The notes below the pieces were generated by a model that was given only the letters and a program-made list of their open reading frames with translations, was not told the origin of the DNA and searched no databases. DNA of 37,785 nt from an uncultured Eubacteriales bacterium (GTDB lineage Bacteria > Bacillota > Clostridia > Oscillospirales > Oscillospiraceae). The stretch lies in NCBI GenBank assembly GCA_900551995.1, contig URXW01000015.1, positions 1-37,785 of the forward strand. Direction: 5' to 3'. The first letter of the stretch is position 1, and the number at the start of each line of letters is the position of its first letter. Made by a program: the position numbers and the translations under genes. Of the stretch, positions 23,572-31,339 are shown piece by piece.

Positions 23572-23608
23572 AAAAGAAAGACACCCGTGAGGGTGTCTTT
23601 CTTTTTGG
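23569..23608 (+). terminator. tRNA-Gly terminator
   Basis: 18-bp perfect stem (23569-23586 with 23591-23608), GTGA loop, beginning inside the encoded CCA, with T-rich second arm. Confidence 0.85.
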
Positions 23609-23611
23609 AGC

Positions 23612-23780
23612 GGCACTTTTGCGGAGCAAAAGTGGTCGCCTGCGGGCGGGTGACTGAACGCGAGCGGGGGAACCCGCAAAGGTTCCCCCCTCACACTCCC
23701 CCTTCCTTGCGGCAGGCAGGAACGTGCGGGCAGCAAAGTCCACGGAGAGCTGCCCGCGAGGGTGTCTTTCTTTTTGGAGC
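23612..23780 (+). repeat. Hairpin block ending in a duplicated terminator arm
   Basis: Positions 23758-23780 repeat exactly the 23 bases at 23589-23611 (second arm of the tRNA-Gly terminator plus flank). The 146 bases between hold three hairpins: 23614-23634 (CACTTTTGC, gga loop), 23666-23689 (GGGGGAACC) and 23726-23757 (GCGGGCAGC). The last hairpin ends at the repeat boundary. The rest of the 345-base gap up to 23916 has a weak related stretch but no gene I can support. Confidence 0.65.
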
Positions 23781-23916
23781 AGGGCGTTTTCCGCACAAAA
23801 AAGGTGGGCGGGCGCGAGATGCGTCCGCCCCAAGTGAGGAGAAAAAACAGGACCCTTTGCAGGGCAGAAACAGCGGTGATCCGCTGGGGGAAGCTGTGGA
23901 GGCTGCGGCAGCGGCG

Positions 23917-24177
23917 TCAGAGGAGCGTCGCCAGCAGCCAGACAAGGGCGCAGGCCGACGCGCCCCACACCGCCCAGAGCCATGCGGGAGGCCGCCAGCG
24001 GCGGCGTGCGCCGCCCTGTGAGCGGGCGTAGCTGCGGGCTACGCGCACCGCCTCGTCCACCAGCTGGCGGGAGCTGACGCCGCCGCCGTCCGTGGGGAGG
24101 ATGAAGATCGCCTGTTCAAATATCCGCGGGTCGGGAGAATCCACGACGATGACGCGGCGGGAAACGCCTTTTACCAA
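23917..24177 (-). CDS. Small membrane protein downstream of spoIIE
   Basis: 86-aa protein if started at TTG 24177, which has AAGGAGG eight bases upstream. The reading frame is open far beyond that, but the upstream part is composition-poor and overlaps spoIIE. It has a soluble N-terminal part (VIVVDSPDPRIFEQAIFIL, DGGGVSSRQLVDEAVRVARSY), a basic stretch (RRRWRPP) and a C-terminal membrane helix (WLWAVWGASACALVWLLATLL without charges), so the C-terminus is embedded. I do not recognise the family. It lies 112 bases after spoIIE in the same direction and may be cotranscribed; a sporulation role is only suggested by position. Confidence 0.65.
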   Translation of the reverse strand: MVKGVSRRVIVVDSPDPRIFEQAIFILPTDGGGVSSRQLVDEAVRVARSYARSQGGARRRWRPPAWLWAVWGASACALVWLLATLL

Positions 24178-24289
24178 AACCGATGCCTCCTTACCGCCTG
24201 ACGGCGCGTTGGTTACAGGACTATTTTGACCGCGAAGGCGGAAAGTTATACGGTGCGCCGGGGAGAAATTTCCGGCGGCTTTCGTTTTT

Positions 24290-26266
24290 TCAGACGCTCT
24301 GCCGCTCCTCCCTGCCCTCCACGGCAAGGACGCTCACGGCGCAGTCGTCCGCGCCGTCGGTGCGCTGGGCGGACTGGCGCAGGATCTCCTCCGCAAGAGC
24401 GCGGGGAGAGCGTCCGTCCCAGCCGGTCAGCAGATCCCGGAGCCACTGGTCGTCCTCCCCCGCCACGCCGTCGGATACCTGCACCAGCCATGTGCCGGGA
24501 GAGACCGGCACCGTCTGGGGCGGCGGGTCGCATTTCTCCAGACCGGAGGGCAGCGCGTCGGAGGTATACCGCGCCACGGCAGTGCCGTGCTTCAGATAGG
24601 AGGGCGCGGCACCGTATTTATACAGCGTGAGGCGGGCGGCGGCGCGGTCAAGGCAGGCGAGGTCGATGGTGGTGAAGCCCCCGCCGCCCTGACAACGGAG
24701 CATGGCGGCGGTGTTCAGGGTGCGGAGGGCGGGCGCGGGGTCGATGCCCGCCTGAAGGAACTGGCGCAGGAGGCGGACGGTCATCGCCGCCTCGCAGTGG
24801 GCACTCTCGCCGCTGCCCATACCGTCGGACAGCGCAAGGCACGTCATGCCCCCCGCTTGAAAGACGGCGGACTGGTCGCCGCAGACCTTCTCCCCCCGCT
24901 TGGGGCGCAGGGAGAGGGCGGTGCGGCAGGTGACGGGGCTGCGGGAGGGCGGCTCCGGCGGCGGGGCGTGGGACAGAGCCTCCGCCACCTGCCGGTACTG
25001 CTCACGCGCCAGACGGTAGGCGGCATCCAGCCGCGCATGGTGCGCCCGACGCTGCAAAAAATCGCGGAGCTGACCATCCAGTGCCGACAGCAGCTGGGGA
25101 AAGCGCACACAGCGGTAGGCGAAGTGGAGGGGGAAATCCTCCGGCAGAGCGCGTCCCCGGCGCAGGAGGGACGGGCAGGCGTCGTTGAAGGCGTTGTAGG
25201 TGTCCGTATAGCGGCTCTGCCAGCAGTCATCGCGGAGGGGGCAGTCGCGGCAGACCTGCTCTGCCGCGCGGTCAAAGAGCACGGCGGGGTTCTCCGGGCG
25301 CAGGGTGGGCACCTCCGCGTCCAGACTGTCGTACACCGCCTGAAAGGCGGCGGCGGGCGCGGCGGTCTCCGGGCATGGGGGCGTGGGGAGGCGGCGTCCC
25401 GGCGGGGCGGGCAGGAGCAGCCACACGCCGGAGGCGGTGAGGGACTGGCACAGAAGCGGCAGGGGGCGGCTCTCCCCCAAGAGCCACGCGGACAGCACGG
25501 CGGCAGCGCAGAAGGTGCCGGCCGCCAGCAGCCGGGGGTAACGGCGAAGGCAGGCGGCACCGCCGGCACTGGCGCAGAGCACCGCCGTCATGTACAGCGT
25601 TCCGCCGCCGCAGAGATCCAGCACAAGACCCGCCAGCGCACCGCCGCTGACCGCCTGGGGCACCGGCTGCTCCGCCGTGAACGACAGCAGGAGCAGGGCG
25701 GTCAGCGCGCCCGCCGGGGAGAAGTCCAGCACCGTCCACGGCGACAGCGCGCCGCAGACGCCCAACAGCAGCAGAAAGAGGGCGCGGCGGCGCGCCTCGC
25801 CGTCGGCGGGGCTGTCCGGCGACAGGGACGGGGCGCAGACCGTCAGACCGTACAGAAGCGTCAGGGAGACGGCGCACAGCGACCACTGGTGTACGCCGCG
25901 CGCCACAAGGTAGGGGAACTGGGTCAGCGCGGCGGCGCAGACGGCGGCAGTGGGGCGGAAGCGGGGCTTTTCATAGAGCGGCGAGGTGCAGAGGGCGGTG
26001 TTGGCGCAGAAGATCAGGATGGCGGAGGCGGCGTGGCGCAGTCCCGGCTGAAAGTCCAGAAACAGCAGGGCACCCAGACCGGCGCAGCCGCAGCTCATCA
26101 GCCCCTGCCAGCCCACGCCGGAGGAAGCCACCGCCGCCAGGGACCACGGGGCGTACTGTCCCCCCGGTGCGGCGGCGGTCAGCAGCAGCGACACGGCGCA
26201 GCGGCAGAGCGTCCGCCACGGGAGATGCCGGGCGGTCTGTCGCGCCGCCGTCAGCAAGTGTTTCAT
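24290..26266 (-). CDS. spoIIE: Stage II sporulation protein E (serine phosphatase)
   Basis: 658-aa SpoIIE. The N-terminal half has roughly eight to ten hydrophobic segments (about residues 10-290) that place it in the septal membrane. A central cysteine-containing region follows (CRDCPLRDDCW). The C-terminal PP2C-type phosphatase has GDQSAVF and the metal-binding LALSDGMGSGESAHCEA. In Bacillus it dephosphorylates SpoIIAA to release sigma-F in the forespore. ATG 26266 has AAGGAGGG upstream. A TACAAT (26291-26296, minus) may be its -10, but no clean -35 or Spo0A box was found; a TGTCGGG at 26318-26324 is only a weak 0A-like match. Confidence 0.94.
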   Translation of the reverse strand: MKHLLTAARQTARHLPWRTLCRCAVSLLLTAAAPGGQYAPWSLAAVASSGVGWQGLMSCGCAGLGALLFLDFQPGLRHAASAILIFCANTALCTSPLYEKPRFRPTAAVCAAALTQFPYLVARGVHQWSLCAVSLTLLYGLTVCAPSLSPDSPADGEARRRALFLLLLGVCGALSPWTVLDFSPAGALTALLLLSFTAEQPVPQAVSGGALAGLVLDLCGGGTLYMTAVLCASAGGAACLRRYPRLLAAGTFCAAAVLSAWLLGESRPLPLLCQSLTASGVWLLLPAPPGRRLPTPPCPETAAPAAAFQAVYDSLDAEVPTLRPENPAVLFDRAAEQVCRDCPLRDDCWQSRYTDTYNAFNDACPSLLRRGRALPEDFPLHFAYRCVRFPQLLSALDGQLRDFLQRRAHHARLDAAYRLAREQYRQVAEALSHAPPPEPPSRSPVTCRTALSLRPKRGEKVCGDQSAVFQAGGMTCLALSDGMGSGESAHCEAAMTVRLLRQFLQAGIDPAPALRTLNTAAMLRCQGGGGFTTIDLACLDRAAARLTLYKYGAAPSYLKHGTAVARYTSDALPSGLEKCDPPPQTVPVSPGTWLVQVSDGVAGEDDQWLRDLLTGWDGRSPRALAEEILRQSAQRTDGADDCAVSVLAVEGREERQSV

Positions 26267-26377
26267 GGCTTGTCCCTCCTTTTCCCCGCTATTGTAAACG
26301 GAGAGGGGTGCGGGACGTGTCGGGAAATGGCAAAGTGCTGAGTTTTTTCGCCGGGGGAACGGATAGACGATGCGGTA

Positions 26378-26406
26378 TTGTATTTTCCTGTCGGTTTTGG
26401 TAAAAT
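26378..26406 (+). promoter_or_regulatory. Promoter of the lipoprotein gene
   Basis: TTGTAT (26378-26383), 17-base spacer, TAAAAT (26401-26406) preceded by TGG (extended -10). Confidence 0.55.
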
Positions 26407-26435
26407 AGCCCCAAGAAATATGGGAGGTGGAGCGT

Positions 26436-27164
26436 ATGAGACGGATCTATATGGCGGCGGCGGTACTGACGCTTCTGGCGGTGCTGACCGCCTGCGGCAC
26501 GGCGACGCCCGCGCCGGACAGCGGCACGGTGACGCCGGCGGACGGCACCTCCGGCGGCGGGCAGGTGGTCGTCACGCCGCCGGAGGACGGTGAGGGGGAC
26601 GGCAGCACCACCAACGGCGAGGGCGACGTACAGGGTGCGCTGCCGGGCGGCACGTACAGCAACCACAGCGTCCGTCTCCTGTGCAGACTGGACGACAGCT
26701 GGCTTTTCTACAACGAGAGCCAGCTGCTGGAGCTGAACGGCGTGCTCACCGAGGGCGGAAGCGGCGACATCGCCACCCTTGCCGAGAGCGGCAAGGCGGT
26801 GTACGACATGTACGCCATCTCCACCGACGGGCTGATGACCATGAACGTGACGTACCAGAACTTAGGGCTGCTGTCCGGCAGCAGTATGTCGGCGCAGGAG
26901 TACGTAGAGCTGGCGGCGGCGAAGGTGCCCGGCGACCTGACCGCCGGGGGCTTTACGGACGTGGAGGTGCAGATCACCGCCACGGACATCGCCGGGGAGA
27001 AGAGCTGCCCCACCCTGCTGGTGACCGCCAAGCTGGGGGAAACGCCCATGTATGAGCGGATGGTATGCTTGCAGGCGGGGAACTATATCTACTGCGTGAC
27101 GCTGTGCAGCTTCACCGAGGACGTGACCCCCACCATGGCGGAGCTGTTCCACACGGCGGGCTGA
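26436..27164 (+). CDS. Putative lipoprotein
   Basis: 242-aa secreted protein. The signal sequence (MRRIYMAAAVLTLLAVL) ends in the lipobox LTAC, so Cys at about residue 20 should be lipidated and the protein anchored to the outer face of the membrane. A Gly/Pro/Thr-rich linker (to about residue 68) leads into a small globular domain (YSNHSVRLLCRLDDSWLFYN ... YERMVCLQAGNYIYCVTL). No known domain is recognised. It has GGGAGGTGG upstream, its own promoter and a terminator, so it is monocistronic, divergent from spoIIE. Confidence 0.85.
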   Translation: MRRIYMAAAVLTLLAVLTACGTATPAPDSGTVTPADGTSGGGQVVVTPPEDGEGDGSTTNGEGDVQGALPGGTYSNHSVRLLCRLDDSWLFYNESQLLELNGVLTEGGSGDIATLAESGKAVYDMYAISTDGLMTMNVTYQNLGLLSGSSMSAQEYVELAAAKVPGDLTAGGFTDVEVQITATDIAGEKSCPTLLVTAKLGETPMYERMVCLQAGNYIYCVTLCSFTEDVTPTMAELFHTAG

Positions 27165-27175
27165 GAGGCGAAAAG

Positions 27176-27211
27176 AAATACCGCACCGGAGGTATCCGGT
27201 GCGGTATTTTT
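27176..27211. terminator. Terminator, lipoprotein / LtaS-like gene
   Basis: 15-bp stem (27176-27190 with 27195-27209), GGTA loop, T-run after it on the plus strand and A-rich sequence before it for the minus strand. Confidence 0.88.
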
Positions 27212-27216
27212 TGTGC

Positions 27217-29418
27217 TTAACTCTCCGGCTCCGTGCCGCCGGGCGGGGTGAGGGGCTCCTCCGCCTCCGGCAGTGTGTCCGGCTGCTCCTCCCCTGTCTC
27301 CCCTGTCTCCGCCGATCCCTCCGGCGGGGTGGGCGGTGCCACCTGCGGGGCGTTGGGCGCGTGATCCGCGTCCGGCAGAGCGATGGCGTAGTAGTCATAT
27401 GCCACCAGCAGCTGGGCGTAGTCATATTGCAGGGCGATACGGTTCTGGATGGCGGCCACGTAGTCCTCCGGGACGGTGACGCCGGGGTTGGCGGTGAACG
27501 TCCGGGTAGAGGCTTCGTACACGCCGGCAGCCGTCGCCCAGCTGCCGCCGGTGGCGGTGGGCAGGATCACCAGCGGGATACTGCCGTAGGCGTCGGTGAC
27601 GGAGTAGTCACTGTCCATAATGTCACGTCCGGAGAGGAGGCGGGAGTCGTACTCCAGACCGAACAGGTTGCTGAGGGTGGGCACGATGTCCACGGCACTG
27701 CACGGCGCGTCGATCTCCACCGGCTGCTCCATGGTGCCGCACCAGAGGATGAGGGCGTTGCGGTAGCGGGAGGTGTCCCGCTCGCTGTCGGTGACGCCCC
27801 GCAGCTCGTTGTAGTAGTCGGTATCCGTCTCCGCCAGCAGGTAGGGGTAGTGGTCGGCGGCGAGGCAGATGACCGTATCCTCGGCGATGCCCGCCGTTTC
27901 CAGCGCGTCCACCAGATAGGTCAGGGCGTTTTCCAGCTCCAGATTGGCCGCCACGTACGCCTGCACCTGCGGCGAGGCGTTGGGGTACGCCGCCTGCGCC
28001 TTGGCGCGGTTTTTCGCCGCCATGGCGTGTCCCCAGCCGTAGCCGCCGTGACCGCTGACGGTCATGTAGTAGGTGTGGAACGGCGTGCCGTTCTGGACGT
28101 AGCCGTCGATATACTGGCCGATGGTGTTTTGCAGCATCTCCAGATCGGAGTACGGCCACGAGCCGTCCTCCGTGAGCTGAAGCCCGCTGCCCTGCCCGTA
28201 GTAGTCGTAGCCCAGATTGGGGTGGGTGCGGTCGCGGTGGTAGTAGTTGTAGATGTTGTCGTGGTAGGCGGCGGTGGTATAGCCCAGGGCGCGGAGCTGG
28301 TTGCCCAGCGCGAAGGGCATACTGTTGCGCCCCGTGGCGTAGAAGCTGACGTTGCCGTTCACCCACGTGGGCAGCAGGCCGGTCATCACGGCGAACTCGC
28401 CGCCGGTGGTGGACTGCCCCCAGCCGGGTTGGTAGAAGTTGTTGCAGACGAAGCCCTCGTGGGTCAGGCGGTAGAGGGTGGGGGTCAGCTCCTCGCTGAT
28501 GAACCACGGGGAGAACGCCTCGGCGGTGAAGAGGATCAGGTTCTTGCCCTTGAACAGACCGGTGTAGCCGTTCTTTTTGGAGGGGGTCAGGCTGCCGAAG
28601 TAGCGGGACATTTCGGCGACCGTCCCGTTGGCGGCGTTCTCCGCCAGCGCGGCGAAGTCGATGTCCATGGCGTTGTCGCCGTAGGTCACCGGCGCGGCGG
28701 AGGTGTCCTGCTCCGGCGGAGGGGTCAGCAGCTTCGGGCGGGGCTGACCGAACAGGGCGTAGGTCGCCTCCAGCCGGAGGGTGGTGTTGAGCCCGAAGTG
28801 GGTAACGCCGGTGTCGGCGTTGAAGTTGTAGGTGTAGGCGTCGCCATACGTGCCCCAGCGGGCCAGCGCGGCAGAGATGCCCCCCAGCAGCAGGGAGAGG
28901 GAGAGCAGAAGGAGCAGGGGGCGTTTGCCGGCGGGGCGGGCGGGGATAATGCGGCGGCGCAGGACGATGCAGAGCACCAGCGGCAGGAACGACAGGAGGA
29001 TAAAGGGCAGGCGCGGCAGCACCACCTCGGGGATGGCGGAGCCGAAGCCGGTGATCACGTGGTCGGTCATGCCGGCGATGAAGCTGAGGAAGAAGTAGGA
29101 GCGGAAGTAGCTGCGGCAGCAGTACTCCACGCAGAGGAGCACCGTCCAGAGGGTGATAACGGTGAGAGAGAGTGCCGTTGCCAGCCTGCGGCGGCGGAAC
29201 AGGTGGAGGAGAAAGCTCCAGAACAGTCCGGCGGACAGGGCGAAAAGCACCACCAGCACCAGAGCGGGGTCGAAGAAAAGGCTCTGGCTGTCGAAGGCGC
29301 GGAGAAGGAGCTCGTGGTACAGGAGGGCTGCCGGGAAGAATAGCCATGTGAGGACGGCGGGGCGGGGCGCGGCGCCGTCCGCCGGGGGTGTGGTTTGCCG
29401 TGTATCGGAATCGTACAT
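27217..29418 (-). CDS. LtaS-like polymer-phosphate transferase (sulfatase fold)
   Basis: 733-aa integral membrane enzyme. Five N-terminal membrane segments (about 20-190) precede an extracellular alkaline-phosphatase-like domain: ILFTAEAFSPWF (metal Glu), GWGQSTTGGEFAVMTGL (the nucleophile Thr is in TTGGEF), TVSGHGGYGW and AADHYPYLL (metal Asp-His). The family makes polyglycerolphosphate (lipoteichoic acid) or transfers phosphoethanolamine or glycerophosphate; the exact substrate cannot be told. A Pro/Glu-rich tail (APNAPQVAPPTPPEGS onward) is non-catalytic. Start ATG 29418; the AAGGCGG site is weaker than its neighbours', and an in-frame extension exists upstream. It has its own promoter. 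Confidence 0.88.
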   Translation of the reverse strand: MYDSDTRQTTPPADGAAPRPAVLTWLFFPAALLYHELLLRAFDSQSLFFDPALVLVVLFALSAGLFWSFLLHLFRRRRLATALSLTVITLWTVLLCVEYCCRSYFRSYFFLSFIAGMTDHVITGFGSAIPEVVLPRLPFILLSFLPLVLCIVLRRRIIPARPAGKRPLLLLLSLSLLLGGISAALARWGTYGDAYTYNFNADTGVTHFGLNTTLRLEATYALFGQPRPKLLTPPPEQDTSAAPVTYGDNAMDIDFAALAENAANGTVAEMSRYFGSLTPSKKNGYTGLFKGKNLILFTAEAFSPWFISEELTPTLYRLTHEGFVCNNFYQPGWGQSTTGGEFAVMTGLLPTWVNGNVSFYATGRNSMPFALGNQLRALGYTTAAYHDNIYNYYHRDRTHPNLGYDYYGQGSGLQLTEDGSWPYSDLEMLQNTIGQYIDGYVQNGTPFHTYYMTVSGHGGYGWGHAMAAKNRAKAQAAYPNASPQVQAYVAANLELENALTYLVDALETAGIAEDTVICLAADHYPYLLAETDTDYYNELRGVTDSERDTSRYRNALILWCGTMEQPVEIDAPCSAVDIVPTLSNLFGLEYDSRLLSGRDIMDSDYSVTDAYGSIPLVILPTATGGSWATAAGVYEASTRTFTANPGVTVPEDYVAAIQNRIALQYDYAQLLVAYDYYAIALPDADHAPNAPQVAPPTPPEGSAETGETGEEQPDTLPEAEEPLTPPGGTEPES

Positions 29419-29472
29419 AGAAGTATGCCGCCTTGTGTGAAGGATCGCTCCGCCGGGGCGGAGCACGGGCTT

Positions 29473-29501
29473 ATCATAGCACAGGCGGCAGGAGATGACA
29501 A
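29473..29501 (-). promoter_or_regulatory. Promoter of the LtaS-like gene
   Basis: TTGTCA (29496-29501), 17-base spacer, TATGAT (29473-29478) preceded by TGC (extended -10). The leader contains a GCTCCGCC/GGCGGAGC hairpin near 29449-29464. Confidence 0.8.
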
Positions 29502-29548
29502 CTGCTTTCCTGTGGATCTTGCATGAAAAATGCGGCGTTTGATGCGAA

Positions 29549-29575
29549 AACGCCCTCCCACTCCGGGAGGGCGTT
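29549..29575 (-). terminator. Terminator of the dusB-queT operon
   Basis: 11-bp stem (29549-29559 with 29565-29575), five-base loop, followed on the minus strand by T4. It lies five bases past the queT stop. Confidence 0.75.
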
Positions 29576-29580
29576 CGGCG

Positions 29581-30087
29581 TCAGCGGTTGTCCAGATAGG
29601 TGCGGAGCGTCTTGCTCTTGTCCAGACGCCACAGCAGCAGTCCGCCAAGTCCATAGCACGCCACCGCCTCGCCCAGCCCCACGGTGAGGGCGTTGAAGGC
29701 GTAGGTGGGCCAGAAGGCGGCGGAGGTGCCCGCCTGCTCATACGCCAGGATCAGTCCCACAAGGACGGTGTTGGCGACGACGGGCGGCAGGGGTGCCAGC
29801 CACTTTTTCTTACAGCGGGCAGTGAGCAGTGCCGCCAGCAGCGTGGCGGCGGAGCCAACTACGATGTCCAGCACGCCGTAGGGGCTGAGAAGGTTGGCGA
29901 TAAGGCAGCCCACGCCCAGCCCCCACGCCGTCTCCGGCAGGAAGAAGGGCAGGATGCACAGTGCCTCGGAAAAGCGGCACTGGATGGGGCCGTAGGTGAT
30001 ACCGAAAATAGAGCCGAAGTAGCTGAGGACGGCGTAAGCCGCCGCCGTCAGCGCGGCGATCGTCAGTTGTTTCGTGTGCAGCTTCAA
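29581..30087 (-). CDS. queT: QueT family ECF transporter substrate-binding component
   Basis: 168-aa membrane protein (about six helices), the S component of an energy-coupling-factor transporter for a queuosine precursor. The diagnostic N-terminal stretch is SIFGITYGPIQCRFSEAL, followed by ILPFFLPETAWGLGVGCLIANL. It would need the shared EcfA/EcfT module, which is not in the window. The start is TTG 30087, with AGGAGG seven bases upstream; it overlaps the anti-sigma stop by four bases. It is the last gene of the operon. No preQ1 riboswitch lies directly in front of it. Confidence 0.9.
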   Translation of the reverse strand: MKLHTKQLTIAALTAAAYAVLSYFGSIFGITYGPIQCRFSEALCILPFFLPETAWGLGVGCLIANLLSPYGVLDIVVGSAATLLAALLTARCKKKWLAPLPPVVANTVLVGLILAYEQAGTSAAFWPTYAFNALTVGLGEAVACYGLGGLLLWRLDKSKTLRTYLDNR

Positions 30088-30746
30088 GGGGTGACCTCCT
30101 GTGGGATGGTATACCAGCCGTCTGACAGGGTGAAGCCGGCGGCGGTCATGGCGTTTTCAATAACGGCGGGGTCGGCGGCGGCGTTGCCGCGGCTGTCGAG
30201 TGCCGCCACCTGCACCGCCGTCTCGCTGCGCGCCAGCACCTGCAGGGTGTAGCCCTGCGCTTTCAGCGTCTCGTCAGCATCGTCCAGCGCGGCGTCTATG
30301 GGGTCGAAGGGGTGGTCGTTCAGGTCGGTTTGGCTGCTGTGGGGGACGGTGGTGAAGCCGTCGGCATCCTTCTTAGAGGTCGTGCCGCCGGTGGTCTCGT
30401 TCTGCTGAACGGAATCATCCCGGTTCCCGGCTTCCTCGCTCTCCTCGTCCGTATCGCCGCTGTCACGGGGCGCGGCGGAGGTCATGCACATATCCGGCGT
30501 CGCCGTGTCGGCGGCGTTTTTGTGGCTGTTCAGTGCCAGAGGCAGTGCCACGGCTGCCAGCACAAGGCAGGCGGCGGCGGAGAAGAACCATTTGCGGTAC
30601 GGGTTCCCGCGGGAAGCAGCCCGCTGCTGGGGTGTGTCTGCCACGCGGGACATGATGCGCCCGGTCAGATCCCCGGGCACCTGCGCGTCGCTGGCAAGGG
30701 CTTCCCGGAGGATCTTATCCATGGGGTCAAAGGGGCGTTCGTTCAC
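30084..30746 (-). CDS. Membrane anti-sigma factor (partner of the ECF sigma)
   Basis: 220 aa. An N-terminal cytoplasmic part of about 50 residues (PFDPMDKILREALASDAQVPGDL) lacks a zinc-finger HxxxCxxC, so it is not a classical ZAS domain. One transmembrane helix follows (WFFSAAACLVLAAVALPLAL). The extracytoplasmic part has a Ser/Asp/Glu-rich linker and a terminal alpha/beta-like domain (ETLKAQGYTLQVLARSETAV). Position directly after the ECF sigma gene, overlapping by four bases (GTGA), makes an anti-sigma or sensor role likely; this is inference from context. Start GTG 30746, AAGGAGGG upstream. The motif PFDPxD occurs twice, near residues 5 and 145. Confidence 0.75.
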   Translation of the reverse strand: MNERPFDPMDKILREALASDAQVPGDLTGRIMSRVADTPQQRAASRGNPYRKWFFSAAACLVLAAVALPLALNSHKNAADTATPDMCMTSAAPRDSGDTDEESEEAGNRDDSVQQNETTGGTTSKKDADGFTTVPHSSQTDLNDHPFDPIDAALDDADETLKAQGYTLQVLARSETAVQVAALDSRGNAAADPAVIENAMTAAGFTLSDGWYTIPQEVTP

Positions 30747-31339
30747 GGCTGCTCCCTCCTTTCAGCGGTTTCTGCTTGTAAGACGGAGGCGGCGGCGGAA
30801 AGGTTCCCCGTGTCCGTCAGCAATTCGCGCAGACGCGCCTTGGCGCGGTTGATGCGGGATTTGACCGTGCCCTCGCTGACCTCCAGCGCAGCGGCGATCT
30901 CGCCGTAGTCCAGCTCCTGCATATAGCGCAGGAGCAGCACCTGCCGGTGCTCGTCCGACAGGCGGGACAGGGCGCGGCGCACGCGGCTCTGCGTCTCCGC
31001 CCGCTCGGACAGCTCCTGCATCGTGGGGGCGTCGTCGGGCAACTCCAGCTCCGCGATGTCGCCGGCGGCGCGGTGGCGTTTCTCGCGGCGGAGATAGTCG
31101 ATGGCGGCATTGGTGGTCAGGCGGTAGAGCCACGTGGAGAAGCGGCAGTCGCTGCGGAAGTTGGGCAGGGCGCGCCACGCCGCCACGAAGGCATCCTGGG
31201 TCACGTCGTCAGCACCGTCCGCGCCGCACATTCGCAGAGCCAGACGGTATACCTGCGTCTGGTACGCCTCCACCAGCTGGCGGAACGCCTCGCTGTCGCC
31301 CTGTTGGGCGCGGCGGAGAATGTCTTGTTCCTTGTTCAT
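30743..31339 (-). CDS. ECF-type RNA polymerase sigma factor
   Basis: 198-aa extracytoplasmic-function sigma factor. Region 2 covers about residues 20-90 (VEAYQTQVYRLALRMC, DVTQDAFVAAWRAL, FSTWLYRLTTNAAIDYLRRE). Region 4 covers about 120-175 (LSDEHRQVLLLRYMQELDYGEIAAALEVSEGTVKSRINRAKARL). It directs transcription of an unidentified regulon, presumably including its own operon. ATG 31339 overlaps the dusB stop (ATGA); GAGGG lies upstream. Followed by its membrane partner. Confidence 0.94.
   Translation of the reverse strand: MNKEQDILRRAQQGDSEAFRQLVEAYQTQVYRLALRMCGADGADDVTQDAFVAAWRALPNFRSDCRFSTWLYRLTTNAAIDYLRREKRHRAAGDIAELELPDDAPTMQELSERAETQSRVRRALSRLSDEHRQVLLLRYMQELDYGEIAAALEVSEGTVKSRINRAKARLRELLTDTGNLSAAASVLQAETAERREQP

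Noticed and set aside
26267..26330. Spo0A box at spoIIE
   Set aside because: TGTCGGG is only a partial match to TGTCGAA and the promoter spacing is unclear; kept as a remark in the spoIIE entry only.
27199..29343. Long plus-strand open frame antisense to the LtaS-like gene
   Set aside because: Low-complexity Gly/Val/Gln-rich translation; the minus strand carries the catalytic motifs and a promoter.
30088..30200. preQ1 riboswitch before queT
   Set aside because: The queT start lies inside the end of the anti-sigma gene and no preQ1-I/II-like pseudoknot sequence was seen; the operon promoter leader near 32305-32340 is too short.
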